The translations under genes and the position numbers were made by a program. Source: an uncultured Clostridiaceae bacterium (GTDB taxonomy: Bacteria > Bacillota > Clostridia > Lachnospirales > Lachnospiraceae). From it: a stretch of DNA of 33,897 nt. Shown one piece after another: positions 8,851 to 16,878 of the stretch. Position 1 is the first letter of the stretch. Each line of letters begins with the position of its first letter. A model generated the notes under the pieces. That model saw nothing but the letters and a program-made list of their open reading frames with translations, was not told where the DNA came from and made no database searches. The DNA is taken from assembly GCA_946185495.1 (NCBI GenBank), contig CAMHJT010000012.1:1-33897 (forward strand). The letters run 5' to 3'.

Positions 8851-9282
8851 ATGAGTGCTCAGACTAAAATCATTGTCATCAAGGCAAAAGAAATCATCTA
8901 TACTGCCATTTTTGTCATCCTGGGAATCATCCTGATCGCACTGCTGGTTCATATGTTCCGCGGAGAAAAGCAGGAAAACGCCCGGACGGCCGGTAAATAT
9001 GTCCCCGGCGTGTATTCCTCCACCATCTCCCTCGGTGAAAACACCCTGAATGTGGCCGTCACTGTCGACGAGGATACCGTAAGCAGCGTCCGGATTGAAA
9101 ACCTGGATGAGACTGTGACCACCATGTATCCTCTGTTAGAGCCCGCGCTTAACGAGATCAACCGCCAGCTTCCGGTAGTAGATCATGTAGATGACATCAC
9201 CTATTCAAAAGAAAACCAGTATACCTATATCATACTGAACCAGGCCATTAAAAACGCGCTGCGGCAGGCCGCCGCGGACTGA
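8851..9282 (+). CDS. Membrane-anchored FMN_bind-like small protein
   Basis: 143 aa, with GGGGGAAG just before the ATG. Residues about 12-33 form one membrane span (IIYTAIFVILGIILIALLVH), so the rest is probably outside the cell. From residue 49 the pattern YVPGVYSSTISLGENTLNV, VTVDEDTVSSVRI and then E-T-V resembles the FMN_bind fold (G-Y, beta strands, V-V-DG-I-V). The SGAT-type threonine used for covalent FMN attachment is not seen, so a cofactor is doubtful. The gene stands alone between divergent addB and a convergent neighbour. Family assignment is inference from pattern; the gene itself is convincing. Confidence 0.75.
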   Translation: MSAQTKIIVIKAKEIIYTAIFVILGIILIALLVHMFRGEKQENARTAGKYVPGVYSSTISLGENTLNVAVTVDEDTVSSVRIENLDETVTTMYPLLEPALNEINRQLPVVDHVDDITYSKENQYTYIILNQAIKNALRQAAAD

Positions 9283-9306
9283 AGGCGCGCGTTCTGCCCG
9301 TTTCCG

Positions 9307-9354
9307 GCAGGGAACCCGCTGTGTACCCTTACAACAGTACACCGGCTTCCCTGC
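9307..9354. terminator. Stem-loop between convergent genes
   Basis: GCAGGGAA...GTGTAC pairs with GTACAC...TTCCCTGC around a short loop. It sits between the ends of the 8851-9282 and 9380-10048 genes. There is no T-run, so it may be a weak bidirectional terminator or an end-protecting hairpin. Confidence 0.5.
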
Positions 9355-9379
9355 GCGGCGGAACTCACCACAATCCTCT

Positions 9380-10048
9380 CTACGCCTCCTTCGGCACAAT
9401 ATGCTCCCTGTCCTTATATATAGAATCAGATGGCACCACGCCCCTCACCATGCTTACGGGATAGACATTGCTATTCTGCCCCACCACGGTTCCCGGATTG
9501 AGCACTGTATTGCAGCCGATCTCCACATGATTGCCCAACATAGCGCCGAATTTTTTCAGCCCCGTATTGATGTCCTGCGAAGCGCCCTTCACATGGACAG
9601 GTGTCTTGTCCGCTTTGACATTGGAGGTGATGGAGCCCGCCCCCATATGGGAATAAAATCCAAGGATGGAATCCCCCACGTAATTATAATGGGGCACCTG
9701 TACATGATTAAACAGGATCACATTTTTTAATTCTGTGGAATTTCCCACCACGCAGTCATCCCCCACCAGGGCGTTACCTCTCACGAACGCGCCCGGACGC
9801 ACCTCCGTCCGCTCCCCGATAATACAGGGACCCGCGATATAGGTATTGGGATAGATCTTCGCGGACTTCGCGATCCAGATATTTCCCTCCCGCTCCTCAT
9901 AGCGCTCCTTTGGAAGCGTGGCCCCGATCTCCATGATATAAGCTCCGATTCCTGAAAGCGCCTCCCATGGATAGGTGAATTTTTCCAGAAGTCCCGCTGC
10001 CAGCGTCTCCTTTAGATCATACAGCTCTGTAATTTTCAATTGTTCCAT
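9380..10048 (-). CDS. GlmU-like left-handed beta-helix (hexapeptide) protein
   Basis: 222 aa; AAAGGA precedes the ATG at 10048. After an N-terminal helical part (1-50) the sequence forms hexapeptide turns: AKIYPNTYI, GPCIIGERTEV, GAFVRGNALVG and so on. VPHYNYVGDS followed by MGAGSITSN matches the GlmU acetyltransferase region, where the His acts as base. The uridyltransferase half of GlmU is absent, so this is not a full GlmU, although such proteins are often labelled UDP-GlcNAc pyrophosphorylase. A sugar-phosphate or nucleotide-sugar acyltransferase or binding role is likely. It is the last gene of the minus-strand envelope run, 123 bp after the VanW gene. Confidence 0.85.
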   Translation of the reverse strand: MEQLKITELYDLKETLAAGLLEKFTYPWEALSGIGAYIMEIGATLPKERYEEREGNIWIAKSAKIYPNTYIAGPCIIGERTEVRPGAFVRGNALVGDDCVVGNSTELKNVILFNHVQVPHYNYVGDSILGFYSHMGAGSITSNVKADKTPVHVKGASQDINTGLKKFGAMLGNHVEIGCNTVLNPGTVVGQNSNVYPVSMVRGVVPSDSIYKDREHIVPKEA

Positions 10049-10171
10049 TTTTCCCTGTTCCTTTCTTTTTTCTATGTAACCGTAAAGCCTCCGGCTTAAA
10101 CTGTGCCTGCCCTATCCTGCTTCGCGCAAACGGATTCGCAAGCCGGCGTCTGTCCCAAAGCAGGCGCCCCA

Positions 10172-11521
10172 TTACTGCCCCGTCCCTATCCGCGTTTTTC
10201 TCGGCACTGCATTATATTGCGATCCGTTTACCTTGACGGAATCCACCTTTTCCCCGTCCACGTAGATATTCTTCCAGACCTCCACGTAGTATCCGCGGTG
10301 TTCATAGGTGATCCGCTCCTCGCCGGCCGGCAGGGTCTCGTCATAGATCGTCTCCGGCTCTCCCGGCTCGAATTCCTCCATCACCTGGCTGTCAAATTCG
10401 ATCCGCCGGTTCGCCGGCCGCGTCTCATGGCCATAAATCGCCACGGACAGCACTCCGCCCCCCGCATACGCGTCAATATAGATCGGATATTCGGTATTGT
10501 TCGTGAACTTAAAATCCTGATACCCCTCCGCGATGGCCGCGTCCATTCCTTTTTTGACGTAATCCACGGTCATGGAATGGGGATACCTCTCATCCACCTG
10601 AAGCTCCGCCTCCAGGACGGCGTTATAAAGCGTGGTGGCAACCTGGCAGATCCCGCCTCCCAGCCCGTCCACGAGCTCGTCATTCACATACTGCCCGGCG
10701 TTGCCATACCCGTTCTCCTCCGTAAAGGGGGCCACGGTGTCATACACCGAAAACTGCTCTCCCGGCAGCACAACCTGATCCGCGATCTTGGAAGCCCCGA
10801 CAGTCAGATTCTGCACCCGTTCCGGCTTCCTGGTCTTGTATTCCGTGGAGCAGCGTCCAAGCAGGCTGTCGATCCCGTAAAAATCGTCCACCGTATATTT
10901 CGGGTGGGTCACCTCCGTCACAGCCTCCAGCTCAATGGAGGAAGCCGTCCAGACCTTCGCGAACGCCTTCTCCACCGCGCTGATGGTGCGGTCGATCATC
11001 AGGCTGACGCCATCCTCCCCCGCATAGACCACAAATTCTCCATTAATCCTGGCTGCCGACGCATTTTTGGCGGGCTTCATCAGATCCCACGCGTCCCCGG
11101 ACAGCCTGCTCTCCAGCACCGCATGGTCAAACCGCTTCACCGGTATCAGGGTGACATGGTCCTTCTCCAGCTCGCAGTGTTCACGGAACCGTGAAAGGAT
11201 CGTGCCGCCCCTGCCATAGGCGTAGGCCTTCTCCACAGCCTGCTCCACATCCACGCTGACATGCAGGTCGGACATCGGGATCTCATAGCTGCCGATCGGG
11301 CTTGTCAGCTTCAGCGTAAGGTCATCCATATTGCCAAGATAGTCCCGGTACGCGGCCTGTGCCTCCTCCTTTGTCATTCCCCCGGCAGACATCTGGTCCA
11401 GGTAGACACCCTCACAGATGACGCCCTCCGCAGATGACGCATACGCATATCCGCCCTGCCGGAAAAAAAGCACAGCGCACGCCAGAAGAACAGGGAACGC
11501 GTACAGCTTCAGGACCGACAT
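10172..11521 (-). CDS. VanW family protein with peptidoglycan-binding-like N-half
   Basis: 449 aa from the ATG at 11521; AAGGAC lies 8-10 bases upstream and the preceding gene's TAG ends at 11523, one base away, so translation is coupled. The longer frame to 11779 is an Arg-rich misreading of that gene's acidic tail. Residues about 4-20 are a signal or membrane segment (LYAFPVLLACAVLF). Residues about 40-210 look like the PG_binding_4 type repeat common before VanW. The VanW domain follows: VGASKIADQVVLPGEQFS, GYGNAGQYVNDELVDG, GGGICQVATTLYNAV, RYPHSMTVDYVKKGMDA and an EYPIYIDAY strand. A G5-like beta tail (ERITYEHRGYYVEVWKN) ends the protein. VanW function is not settled; it is linked to the cell wall and some vancomycin clusters, but no van operon is seen here. 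Confidence 0.93.
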   Translation of the reverse strand: MSVLKLYAFPVLLACAVLFFRQGGYAYASSAEGVICEGVYLDQMSAGGMTKEEAQAAYRDYLGNMDDLTLKLTSPIGSYEIPMSDLHVSVDVEQAVEKAYAYGRGGTILSRFREHCELEKDHVTLIPVKRFDHAVLESRLSGDAWDLMKPAKNASAARINGEFVVYAGEDGVSLMIDRTISAVEKAFAKVWTASSIELEAVTEVTHPKYTVDDFYGIDSLLGRCSTEYKTRKPERVQNLTVGASKIADQVVLPGEQFSVYDTVAPFTEENGYGNAGQYVNDELVDGLGGGICQVATTLYNAVLEAELQVDERYPHSMTVDYVKKGMDAAIAEGYQDFKFTNNTEYPIYIDAYAGGGVLSVAIYGHETRPANRRIEFDSQVMEEFEPGEPETIYDETLPAGEERITYEHRGYYVEVWKNIYVDGEKVDSVKVNGSQYNAVPRKTRIGTGQ

Positions 11522-11522
11522 C

Positions 11523-12797
11523 CTACTCGTCCTTCTCATCCGCCTCCAAAGCTTTCCCTTCCGCCCCAGCGTCCTCTCCATCGTCCGAACCGTCTTCCTT
11601 ATCCGCTGAAACGTCCGTCCCTTCGTCCTTCTCATTCGCTTCAACCTCTTTCCCGTCCGTCCCGGCGTCTTCCTCATCCGCCGAAACTTCCTCCTCGTCC
11701 TCGGGCTCAGCATCCTCTTCGTCCTCCTGGCTCGCAAGGTATTCTTCTTCGGAGATCTCTTCCAGCACCGCATTGTCATAGAGCAGGTTCATCACCCTCT
11801 CATAGAGGATCGCAGTACCGATCTCCTCATCCCCGTAATCCTCGCGGAATTCCTTTGCACTGTCGTACTCGTATTCCTGATAGATTCCATCCACAAACTC
11901 CTTGATGTCCTCTTCCGTGCATTTGAAGTCCTCCTTCTGGATGATGGCGCCGACCACAAGCTCCTGGTTCACCATGGATTCGATCTCCTTTTTGCGGTCT
12001 TCCTCCGTGATGCCGAAAAACTCAAGGTAATCCGAAGTCTCCATTCCCCACATGGCAGCCGTTTCCTCATTTTCCTCATCGTACTCCTTCTCGCATTTTT
12101 CATAGAGCGACTTGGGATACCCGTCAAAGGTGGAGTGTTCAACCATGTAATCCATGATCTGCGTCAGCGTAACGCTCCTGTACTCTTCCTCCTTTTCCGC
12201 CATCAGGTTGTCCCGGACGGAAGCCTCATACGCCTCTATGGAATCAAATTCCAGGTTCTCCTTGACAAACTCCGCCGTGTACTCCGGCAGGACCTCCTTG
12301 CTGATCCCGTGGAGCGTTACTTCTGCCGATACTTTTTTACCGACATCCTCATCATCCGCAAAGTCTTCCGTCAACACGGCGTCCACAGTTTTTTTCTCTC
12401 CGCCTTTCATGCCGACGAGCGCCCCTTCAATCTCCGGAAGAATCTCACCGTCTCCGATCACTGTCTCCTCACCCGAACCGGAATAATCCTCGGATACCTT
12501 TCCGTCAATTTTGACCTCATAATCAATGTTTACCGTATCTCCCTCCTGCGCAGACCGGTCGTTCACATCCTCAAGCTCCGCGTATTCCGAAAGCGTCTCC
12601 TCTACCGCTTCCCGGATGTCCTTCTCCGATACGCTGTAGCTCACCTTTTGGGCCTTAACGCCCTTATAATCGCAAAGCGTCACATAATCCGCGTATGTTT
12701 CATCCAGCAGATACTGGTCAGACGCCTTCTTTCCGCAGCCTGCCAGCGCAAGCACCGCAAGCATGCCGATTCCGCATAATACTCCTCTTTTCTTCAT
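11523..12797 (-). CDS. Trigger-factor-like FKBP lipoprotein with acidic tail
   Basis: 424 aa; AAGGAG precedes the ATG at 12797. The N-terminus is a lipoprotein signal with lipobox LALAGC, Cys21 being the lipidated residue. Residues about 85-175 form an FKBP-type peptidyl-prolyl isomerase domain (EGDTVNIDYEVKIDGK, IGDGEILPEIEGALVGMKGG). Residues about 175-350 match the helical C-terminal chaperone part of trigger factor. This is therefore trigger factor moved outside the membrane, a probable foldase for exported proteins, comparable in task to PrsA. The last 70 residues are Asp/Glu-rich with imperfect repeats (EDAG, EANEKDEGTD). The VanW gene follows one base downstream, so the two probably act together at the wall. 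Confidence 0.9.
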   Translation of the reverse strand: MKKRGVLCGIGMLAVLALAGCGKKASDQYLLDETYADYVTLCDYKGVKAQKVSYSVSEKDIREAVEETLSEYAELEDVNDRSAQEGDTVNIDYEVKIDGKVSEDYSGSGEETVIGDGEILPEIEGALVGMKGGEKKTVDAVLTEDFADDEDVGKKVSAEVTLHGISKEVLPEYTAEFVKENLEFDSIEAYEASVRDNLMAEKEEEYRSVTLTQIMDYMVEHSTFDGYPKSLYEKCEKEYDEENEETAAMWGMETSDYLEFFGITEEDRKKEIESMVNQELVVGAIIQKEDFKCTEEDIKEFVDGIYQEYEYDSAKEFREDYGDEEIGTAILYERVMNLLYDNAVLEEISEEEYLASQEDEEDAEPEDEEEVSADEEDAGTDGKEVEANEKDEGTDVSADKEDGSDDGEDAGAEGKALEADEKDE

Positions 12798-12961
12798 ATC
12801 CTGCTCCTTCCTGTCCTGATCTTTTCCTGTTCACCAGCCGCACATTTTCCTCCTGCCAAAGGGAAGGTTCATGGATCCCGTTTCTGCCCTGTACGGCAAA
12901 ATAAAAGCAACCGCCCCTGTCGCATCCCGACATGCAGGCTGATAAAAACCATATCTTCCGC

Positions 12962-15115
12962 TTACGGCAACGGATAACCCGCCGCCCTGTATAGCGCGTA
13001 CCACTCTGTCCTGGTCAGGCGGATCTCAGCCGCCTGGCAAAGCCGGGCCAGGTGCTCCGGATCCGTCGTCCCGGCCATCACCTGTATGCCTGCGGGATGC
13101 CGCAGGATCCACGCCACAGCTACCGCGGCAGGCGTAACTGCGTATCTTTCGGCCATTTCCTCCAGCAGCGCGTTGAGCTCCGGAAACCGGTCATTGTCAA
13201 GGAAGCTGCCCTGGAACATGCCATACTGCAGGGGCGACCACGCCTGTACCGTGATCCCCTGCATCCTGCAATAGTCAAGCACCGCCAGATCCCTCTGCAC
13301 CGCGCCCTCCAGATCTGTATTGACTTCAAGCCCCTGCCGGATCATGGACGCATGCATGAGCCCGAACTGCAGCTGGTTCACGATCAGCTTCTGCCTGCAG
13401 GCAGACTGCAGAAGCTCAATCTGGCCTGAATGAAAATTGCTGACACCGAACTCCCTGACCTTTCCGCTCTTATACAACTGGTCAAAGGCCTCCGCGATCT
13501 CCTCCGGCTCCATCAGGGCATCGGGCCTGTGAAGCAGGAAAAGATCCAGATAGTCCACCTTCAGCCTCTGCAGGCTGTCCTCCACGCTCGACAGAATATG
13601 CGCTTTCGACAGGTCATAATACCCGTCCCGGATTCCGCATTTCGTCTGAATCCTCATCCGCTCCCGCATTCCTTTGTTGGCGGCGAGCACCTTTCCAAAA
13701 ATTTCCTCGCTTCTGCCATCCCCGTAGATGTCAGCATGGTCAAACAGCGTAACGCCGTTTTCCAGTGCGGCGGCGATCAGCCGGGAAGCCTCCTTTTCTG
13801 TCCTGTCACCAAGCCGCATGCAGCCAAGCGCGATCCGGCTCGCATCCATGCCGGACTCTCCCAGGTTGAAAGCCATACGGCCGCCCAGCCGCTTGACGCC
13901 CGAAGGCTCATGGCCAATCTTATCCACGATTTTATCAGCCATTTTCATCAGCCGTCCGCGATGCGTCATCGTGACATGGTAATAAATGTTCTCCACCTTG
14001 TTTGCAAACTGTTCCGTAGAAAAACGCTCCGCCGTCTCCAGCGCGCATTTTTTGAACGTATCGTTCCGACCGGAATAGAGCAGCTGGTCCAATCCCTCGA
14101 AAAACGATGTCTCCTGCTCAAATCCAAACCCGTTCCTCCCGTGCTCCAGCACGCCCTCCAGACATGGATCCTCCCGCGCCAGCACCGGTACGCCGGACGC
14201 CAGCGCCTCAATATAGGTCAGCCCCTGCGTCTCGCTTGTGGACGCGGAGACAAAGACGTTCGCGAGCTGATAGTAATGACAGATCTCATCCCACGGCTTC
14301 GCGCCCGCAAACACGATCTGTTTTCTGTGCTTTAAAAGCCTGCACTTTCTTTCCAGCGCGCTCCGGTAGGGCCCGTCTCCAACGATCAGGAAGGTCACCT
14401 CCTGATGGCGGTCCATATAATGATTGAGGTACTGCATGACCTCATCGATATTTTTCTCCTCTGACACCCGTCCCAGGGACAGAACCACCCTGTTGCCCTC
14501 CGGAATTCCGAGCGACGCTTTCAGCTTCCGCTTTTTCGCCTCGCTGTCCTGCGGGTAGTAGCGCGAAAGCTCAATGCCGGTAGGAATCACATTGATCGGC
14601 GGCTTCACGCCGTAAAGCCGCATCAGCTGGGCAACCTTCTCCGTGGGCACGATCAGCTCCTCCGCCCCTCTCACGCTGAATTTGCTGAACTGCTTCGCAA
14701 ACTGCCTGGCCCGCTTGTCGCTGGAAATATATTTTTTGAGGTAATGGGTATAATCCTCATAAATCGTATGGTAGGTATGGACAACGGGAACCAGCAGCTC
14801 ATGCGCCATGATCCGTCCGAACATACCCACCGTGAACTCCGTGTTGGTGTGAATGATGTCCAGCTTCATCTTATGGATCTGATGCGCGATCTTCGGGCTG
14901 TAGATCATGCCGATCCTTCGCTCCGGAACCGGCTCCCACGCCTTGGACGGCACCCGGAAAACTCCCTTTTCCGGCTCCACCGCTTCAGGTGACTTCGTCG
15001 TGACCACATATACATTGTGTCCCTTCTTTTCCAGCTCCTGTTTTAATAAAAATACGGAGTTCGCAACTCCGTTTAACTCCGGATAATATGTATCCGTGAA
15101 CAAACCAATGTTCAT
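12962..15115 (-). CDS. Fusion: GT4 glycosyltransferase + aldo/keto reductase
   Basis: One open frame of 717 aa with GAGGAGGATC before the ATG at 15115. Residues 1 to about 395 are a GT-B, family 4 glycosyltransferase like diacylglycerol glucosyltransferases: LFTDTYYPELNGVANSV, TNTEFTVG, VHTYHTIYEDY, LSLGRVSEEKN and an EX7E motif in SETQGLTYIEALASG. Residues 414-717 are a complete aldo/keto reductase of YdhF type, starting like a free enzyme (MAFNLGESGMDASRIALGCM). The catalytic tetrad is present: Asp and Tyr in FDHADIYG, Lys in QTKCGI, His in LLLHRP. About 20 residues join them. No good ribosome site precedes the internal ATG at 13876 (only GGGCGG), so one polypeptide is likely. The usual state is two separate genes. 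Confidence 0.93.
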   Translation of the reverse strand: MNIGLFTDTYYPELNGVANSVFLLKQELEKKGHNVYVVTTKSPEAVEPEKGVFRVPSKAWEPVPERRIGMIYSPKIAHQIHKMKLDIIHTNTEFTVGMFGRIMAHELLVPVVHTYHTIYEDYTHYLKKYISSDKRARQFAKQFSKFSVRGAEELIVPTEKVAQLMRLYGVKPPINVIPTGIELSRYYPQDSEAKKRKLKASLGIPEGNRVVLSLGRVSEEKNIDEVMQYLNHYMDRHQEVTFLIVGDGPYRSALERKCRLLKHRKQIVFAGAKPWDEICHYYQLANVFVSASTSETQGLTYIEALASGVPVLAREDPCLEGVLEHGRNGFGFEQETSFFEGLDQLLYSGRNDTFKKCALETAERFSTEQFANKVENIYYHVTMTHRGRLMKMADKIVDKIGHEPSGVKRLGGRMAFNLGESGMDASRIALGCMRLGDRTEKEASRLIAAALENGVTLFDHADIYGDGRSEEIFGKVLAANKGMRERMRIQTKCGIRDGYYDLSKAHILSSVEDSLQRLKVDYLDLFLLHRPDALMEPEEIAEAFDQLYKSGKVREFGVSNFHSGQIELLQSACRQKLIVNQLQFGLMHASMIRQGLEVNTDLEGAVQRDLAVLDYCRMQGITVQAWSPLQYGMFQGSFLDNDRFPELNALLEEMAERYAVTPAAVAVAWILRHPAGIQVMAGTTDPEHLARLCQAAEIRLTRTEWYALYRAAGYPLP

Positions 15116-15227
15116 CTGATCCTCCTCTATGAAAACGGTTTATGAACCGCCTTTCCTATCTAGCTTCCAGAAGCCGGGATCTCCGACTCCCCTATTGCAG
15201 CGTTTTCCTGCCGCCCTGTCATTTCCG

Positions 15228-15893
15228 TCATGCAGAAACCGGGCTGTTCGCCCCCCCTATTCCATCCTCTGCCAGGCGAAACGTCTCCATCGCTTCCCTC
15301 GCGTTCTCCAGGCACTCGCACATGACCGGAGACAGGTTGCCGCATTTCCCGTTCATCAGCATATAGTACACCATCTCTCTGGAATAGGACGTCCTTCCCC
15401 GCGGGCCATGCAGCAGCACATCATACATATCCGCCAGCCCGACCAGCTGTGCCTCCACAGGAATATGCTCCCGCTTGTAGCCTTTGGGAAAGCCGGAACC
15501 GTCATACCGCTCATGATGGTAGAGGCAGACATTCCTGCAGATCCTGCAGAAATCCTTCCCCATAAAATCAAACAACTGCGGTATCATCTCGCTTCCCCTA
15601 ACAGTATGATCCCGGATCAGCCTCAGATCATTTTCCGAAAGGCACATGTCCCGTTCCGACAGCCTCACAGGCACCGCCAGCTTGCCGATGTCATGCAGTC
15701 CCGCCGCCTTCACGATCCACGAAAGGCGCTGCCCCGTCATGCCCGCTCTGGGATGCAGCCTGCCGTATTCCCTCGCAAGGATCTCCGTGTACCCCTGCAC
15801 ATACCGGATATGCCTGTCTGTATCCCCATGTTCGGCAAGAAGTCCTGACAAAAATTCCATAATATGCCTAAAATGTTCTTCCTCGCTGATCAA
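15228..15893 (-). CDS. HD-GYP-type phosphohydrolase
   Basis: 221 aa. The start is a TTG at 15893 overlapping the previous gene's TGA (TTGA), with AAAGGAG 8 bases upstream, so it is translationally coupled; the next ATG is residue 12. His67-Asp68 in AAGLHDIGKLAVP form the HD pair, DHTVRGSEMI follows at 95, and HHERYDGSGFPKG at 126-138 is the HD-GYP signature with Phe in place of Tyr in GYP. GLADMYDVL near 152-160 supplies the later metal Asp. HD-GYP enzymes hydrolyse c-di-GMP or related cyclic dinucleotides. No sensory domain is attached; the coiled-coil protein encoded just before it may be the partner. The substrate is inferred. Confidence 0.88.
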   Translation of the reverse strand: MISEEEHFRHIMEFLSGLLAEHGDTDRHIRYVQGYTEILAREYGRLHPRAGMTGQRLSWIVKAAGLHDIGKLAVPVRLSERDMCLSENDLRLIRDHTVRGSEMIPQLFDFMGKDFCRICRNVCLYHHERYDGSGFPKGYKREHIPVEAQLVGLADMYDVLLHGPRGRTSYSREMVYYMLMNGKCGNLSPVMCECLENAREAMETFRLAEDGIGGANSPVSA

Positions 15894-16594
15894 CCGAACA
15901 TCTCCTTTGCCTGCCGCTTTGCTTCTTCTATCTCTGACTGTTTTTTCTGTTCATCCTCCATTGCTTCCCTTTGCAGCCGCTCAAAGACCTCCTGCGCCAG
16001 CCTAAGCTCCTCCTGCCTCTTCCTCTCCGCGTCTTCCGCCTGCGGTAACGCTGCGGGAGCCTCTTTCCCGTTATGTGCCGACTGATATGCAGCCTCCTGC
16101 TTCATGCGCATTCCTTCCTCCACAAAGGAACTTACATCCACTCGGTTCTCCTGCATGATATGGTTGATCACATCCTGCTCATGCGCCATGCGCTTTGCCT
16201 TCTCCACCTGCGCAAGCTGCCCTGACAGCCGTTCCTCCTCCATGCGCTTTGCGATCTGCATCGCATCTGACTGCTGCCGCGCCATGCGCTTTGCCTTCTC
16301 CACCTGTGCGAGCTGCCCTGACAGCCGTTCCTCCTCCATGCGCTTTACGATCTGCATCGCATCTGACTGCTCCGGCACCTGACACGAAGCCTCCCGGTCC
16401 GGGGCGGACTGCCCTTCCTTCTCCTGCTGTAAAACGCTTTGTTTCCTCTTGGGCTGCTGCTCATTATCTATCTTGTACTCTGGCAGCCATGTAAATGTAT
16501 TACGCTTGACGATCGGGCATTTTTGCGGAACAAAACCAACATATGCCGCTTCCTGCGGCTTATGCTTGATCCGCTTCTTTTTCCAGTCCTCCAT
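15890..16594 (-). CDS. Coiled-coil protein with internal 32-residue duplication
   Basis: 234 aa, start at the ATG at 16594 behind GGGGAGG. I do not recognise a family. The N-terminal 50 residues contain paired Lys/Arg and a short VGFVPQKCP motif. From about residue 75 the protein is almost continuous charged helix (Glu/Lys/Arg/Gln), ending in EEAKRQAKEMFG. Two 32-residue units (QSDAMQI.KRMEEERLSGQ...) lie in tandem in the middle. No signal peptide or membrane span is seen. It overlaps the HD-GYP gene by 4 bp and shares its promoter, so a scaffold or partner for that enzyme is a reasonable guess. Confidence 0.8.
   Translation of the reverse strand: MEDWKKKRIKHKPQEAAYVGFVPQKCPIVKRNTFTWLPEYKIDNEQQPKRKQSVLQQEKEGQSAPDREASCQVPEQSDAMQIVKRMEEERLSGQLAQVEKAKRMARQQSDAMQIAKRMEEERLSGQLAQVEKAKRMAHEQDVINHIMQENRVDVSSFVEEGMRMKQEAAYQSAHNGKEAPAALPQAEDAERKRQEELRLAQEVFERLQREAMEDEQKKQSEIEEAKRQAKEMFG
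16183..16374 (-). repeat. 96-bp in-frame tandem duplication
   Basis: Copies start at 16183 and 16279 (period 96 bp = 32 codons) and differ at only a few bases. The near-identity, including third positions, indicates a recent duplication within the coiled-coil gene. Confidence 0.9.
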
Positions 16595-16642
16595 GCCGCA
16601 GACCTCCCCTCCGCTCTCCTTGATATACCGTCACTATTGTTC

Positions 16643-16671
16643 ATTGTATCATATCTCTGCCTAAATGAAAA
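16643..16671 (-). promoter_or_regulatory. Promoter for coiled-coil/HD-GYP operon
   Basis: Minus strand: TTTTCA (16666-16671), 17 bp, TACAAT (16643-16648), about 45 nt before the ATG at 16594. It lies in the divergent gap 16595-16878, which otherwise holds the trkA leader and no gene. For trkA only a weak pair TTTACA/TAATCT near 16797-16825 is seen. Confidence 0.6.
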
Positions 16672-16878
16672 TATTTTTCTCATTTCATTCCCTACAGACC
16701 ACAATCCGTTTTTCACAGTTCACCCTTCAGCCAAAACACAGGCTCCCGGAGGATAGTCCGGTATATGTCAGGCATCCTCTGTCTCCTTGTTCTGCTTTAC
16801 ATTTTAACCTAAAGATGTTAATCTTTTATATGTACTTGTATGTTCCGAATACATAATCCAGAAAACCATGGAGGCGTT

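Noticed and set aside
10070-10150. Plus-strand text resembling the core of a GEMM (c-di-GMP) riboswitch (AAAGCCTCCGGCTTAAAC)
   Set aside because: The flanking helices are missing, and no plus-strand gene follows; on the minus strand it is only a short AAGCC/GGCTT hairpin between two genes.
10103-11194. Long plus-strand open frame opposite the VanW gene
   Set aside because: Antisense shadow of a well-supported gene; no ribosome site or recognisable domain.
10172-11521. Vancomycin resistance cluster
   Set aside because: Only a VanW-family protein is present; no vanHAX-type ligase, dehydrogenase or VanRS genes are in the window.
11522-11779. N-terminal Arg-rich extension of the VanW protein
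   Set aside because: It is the shifted reading of Asp/Glu codons in the upstream gene; the ATG at 11521 has a ribosome site and a proper membrane segment.
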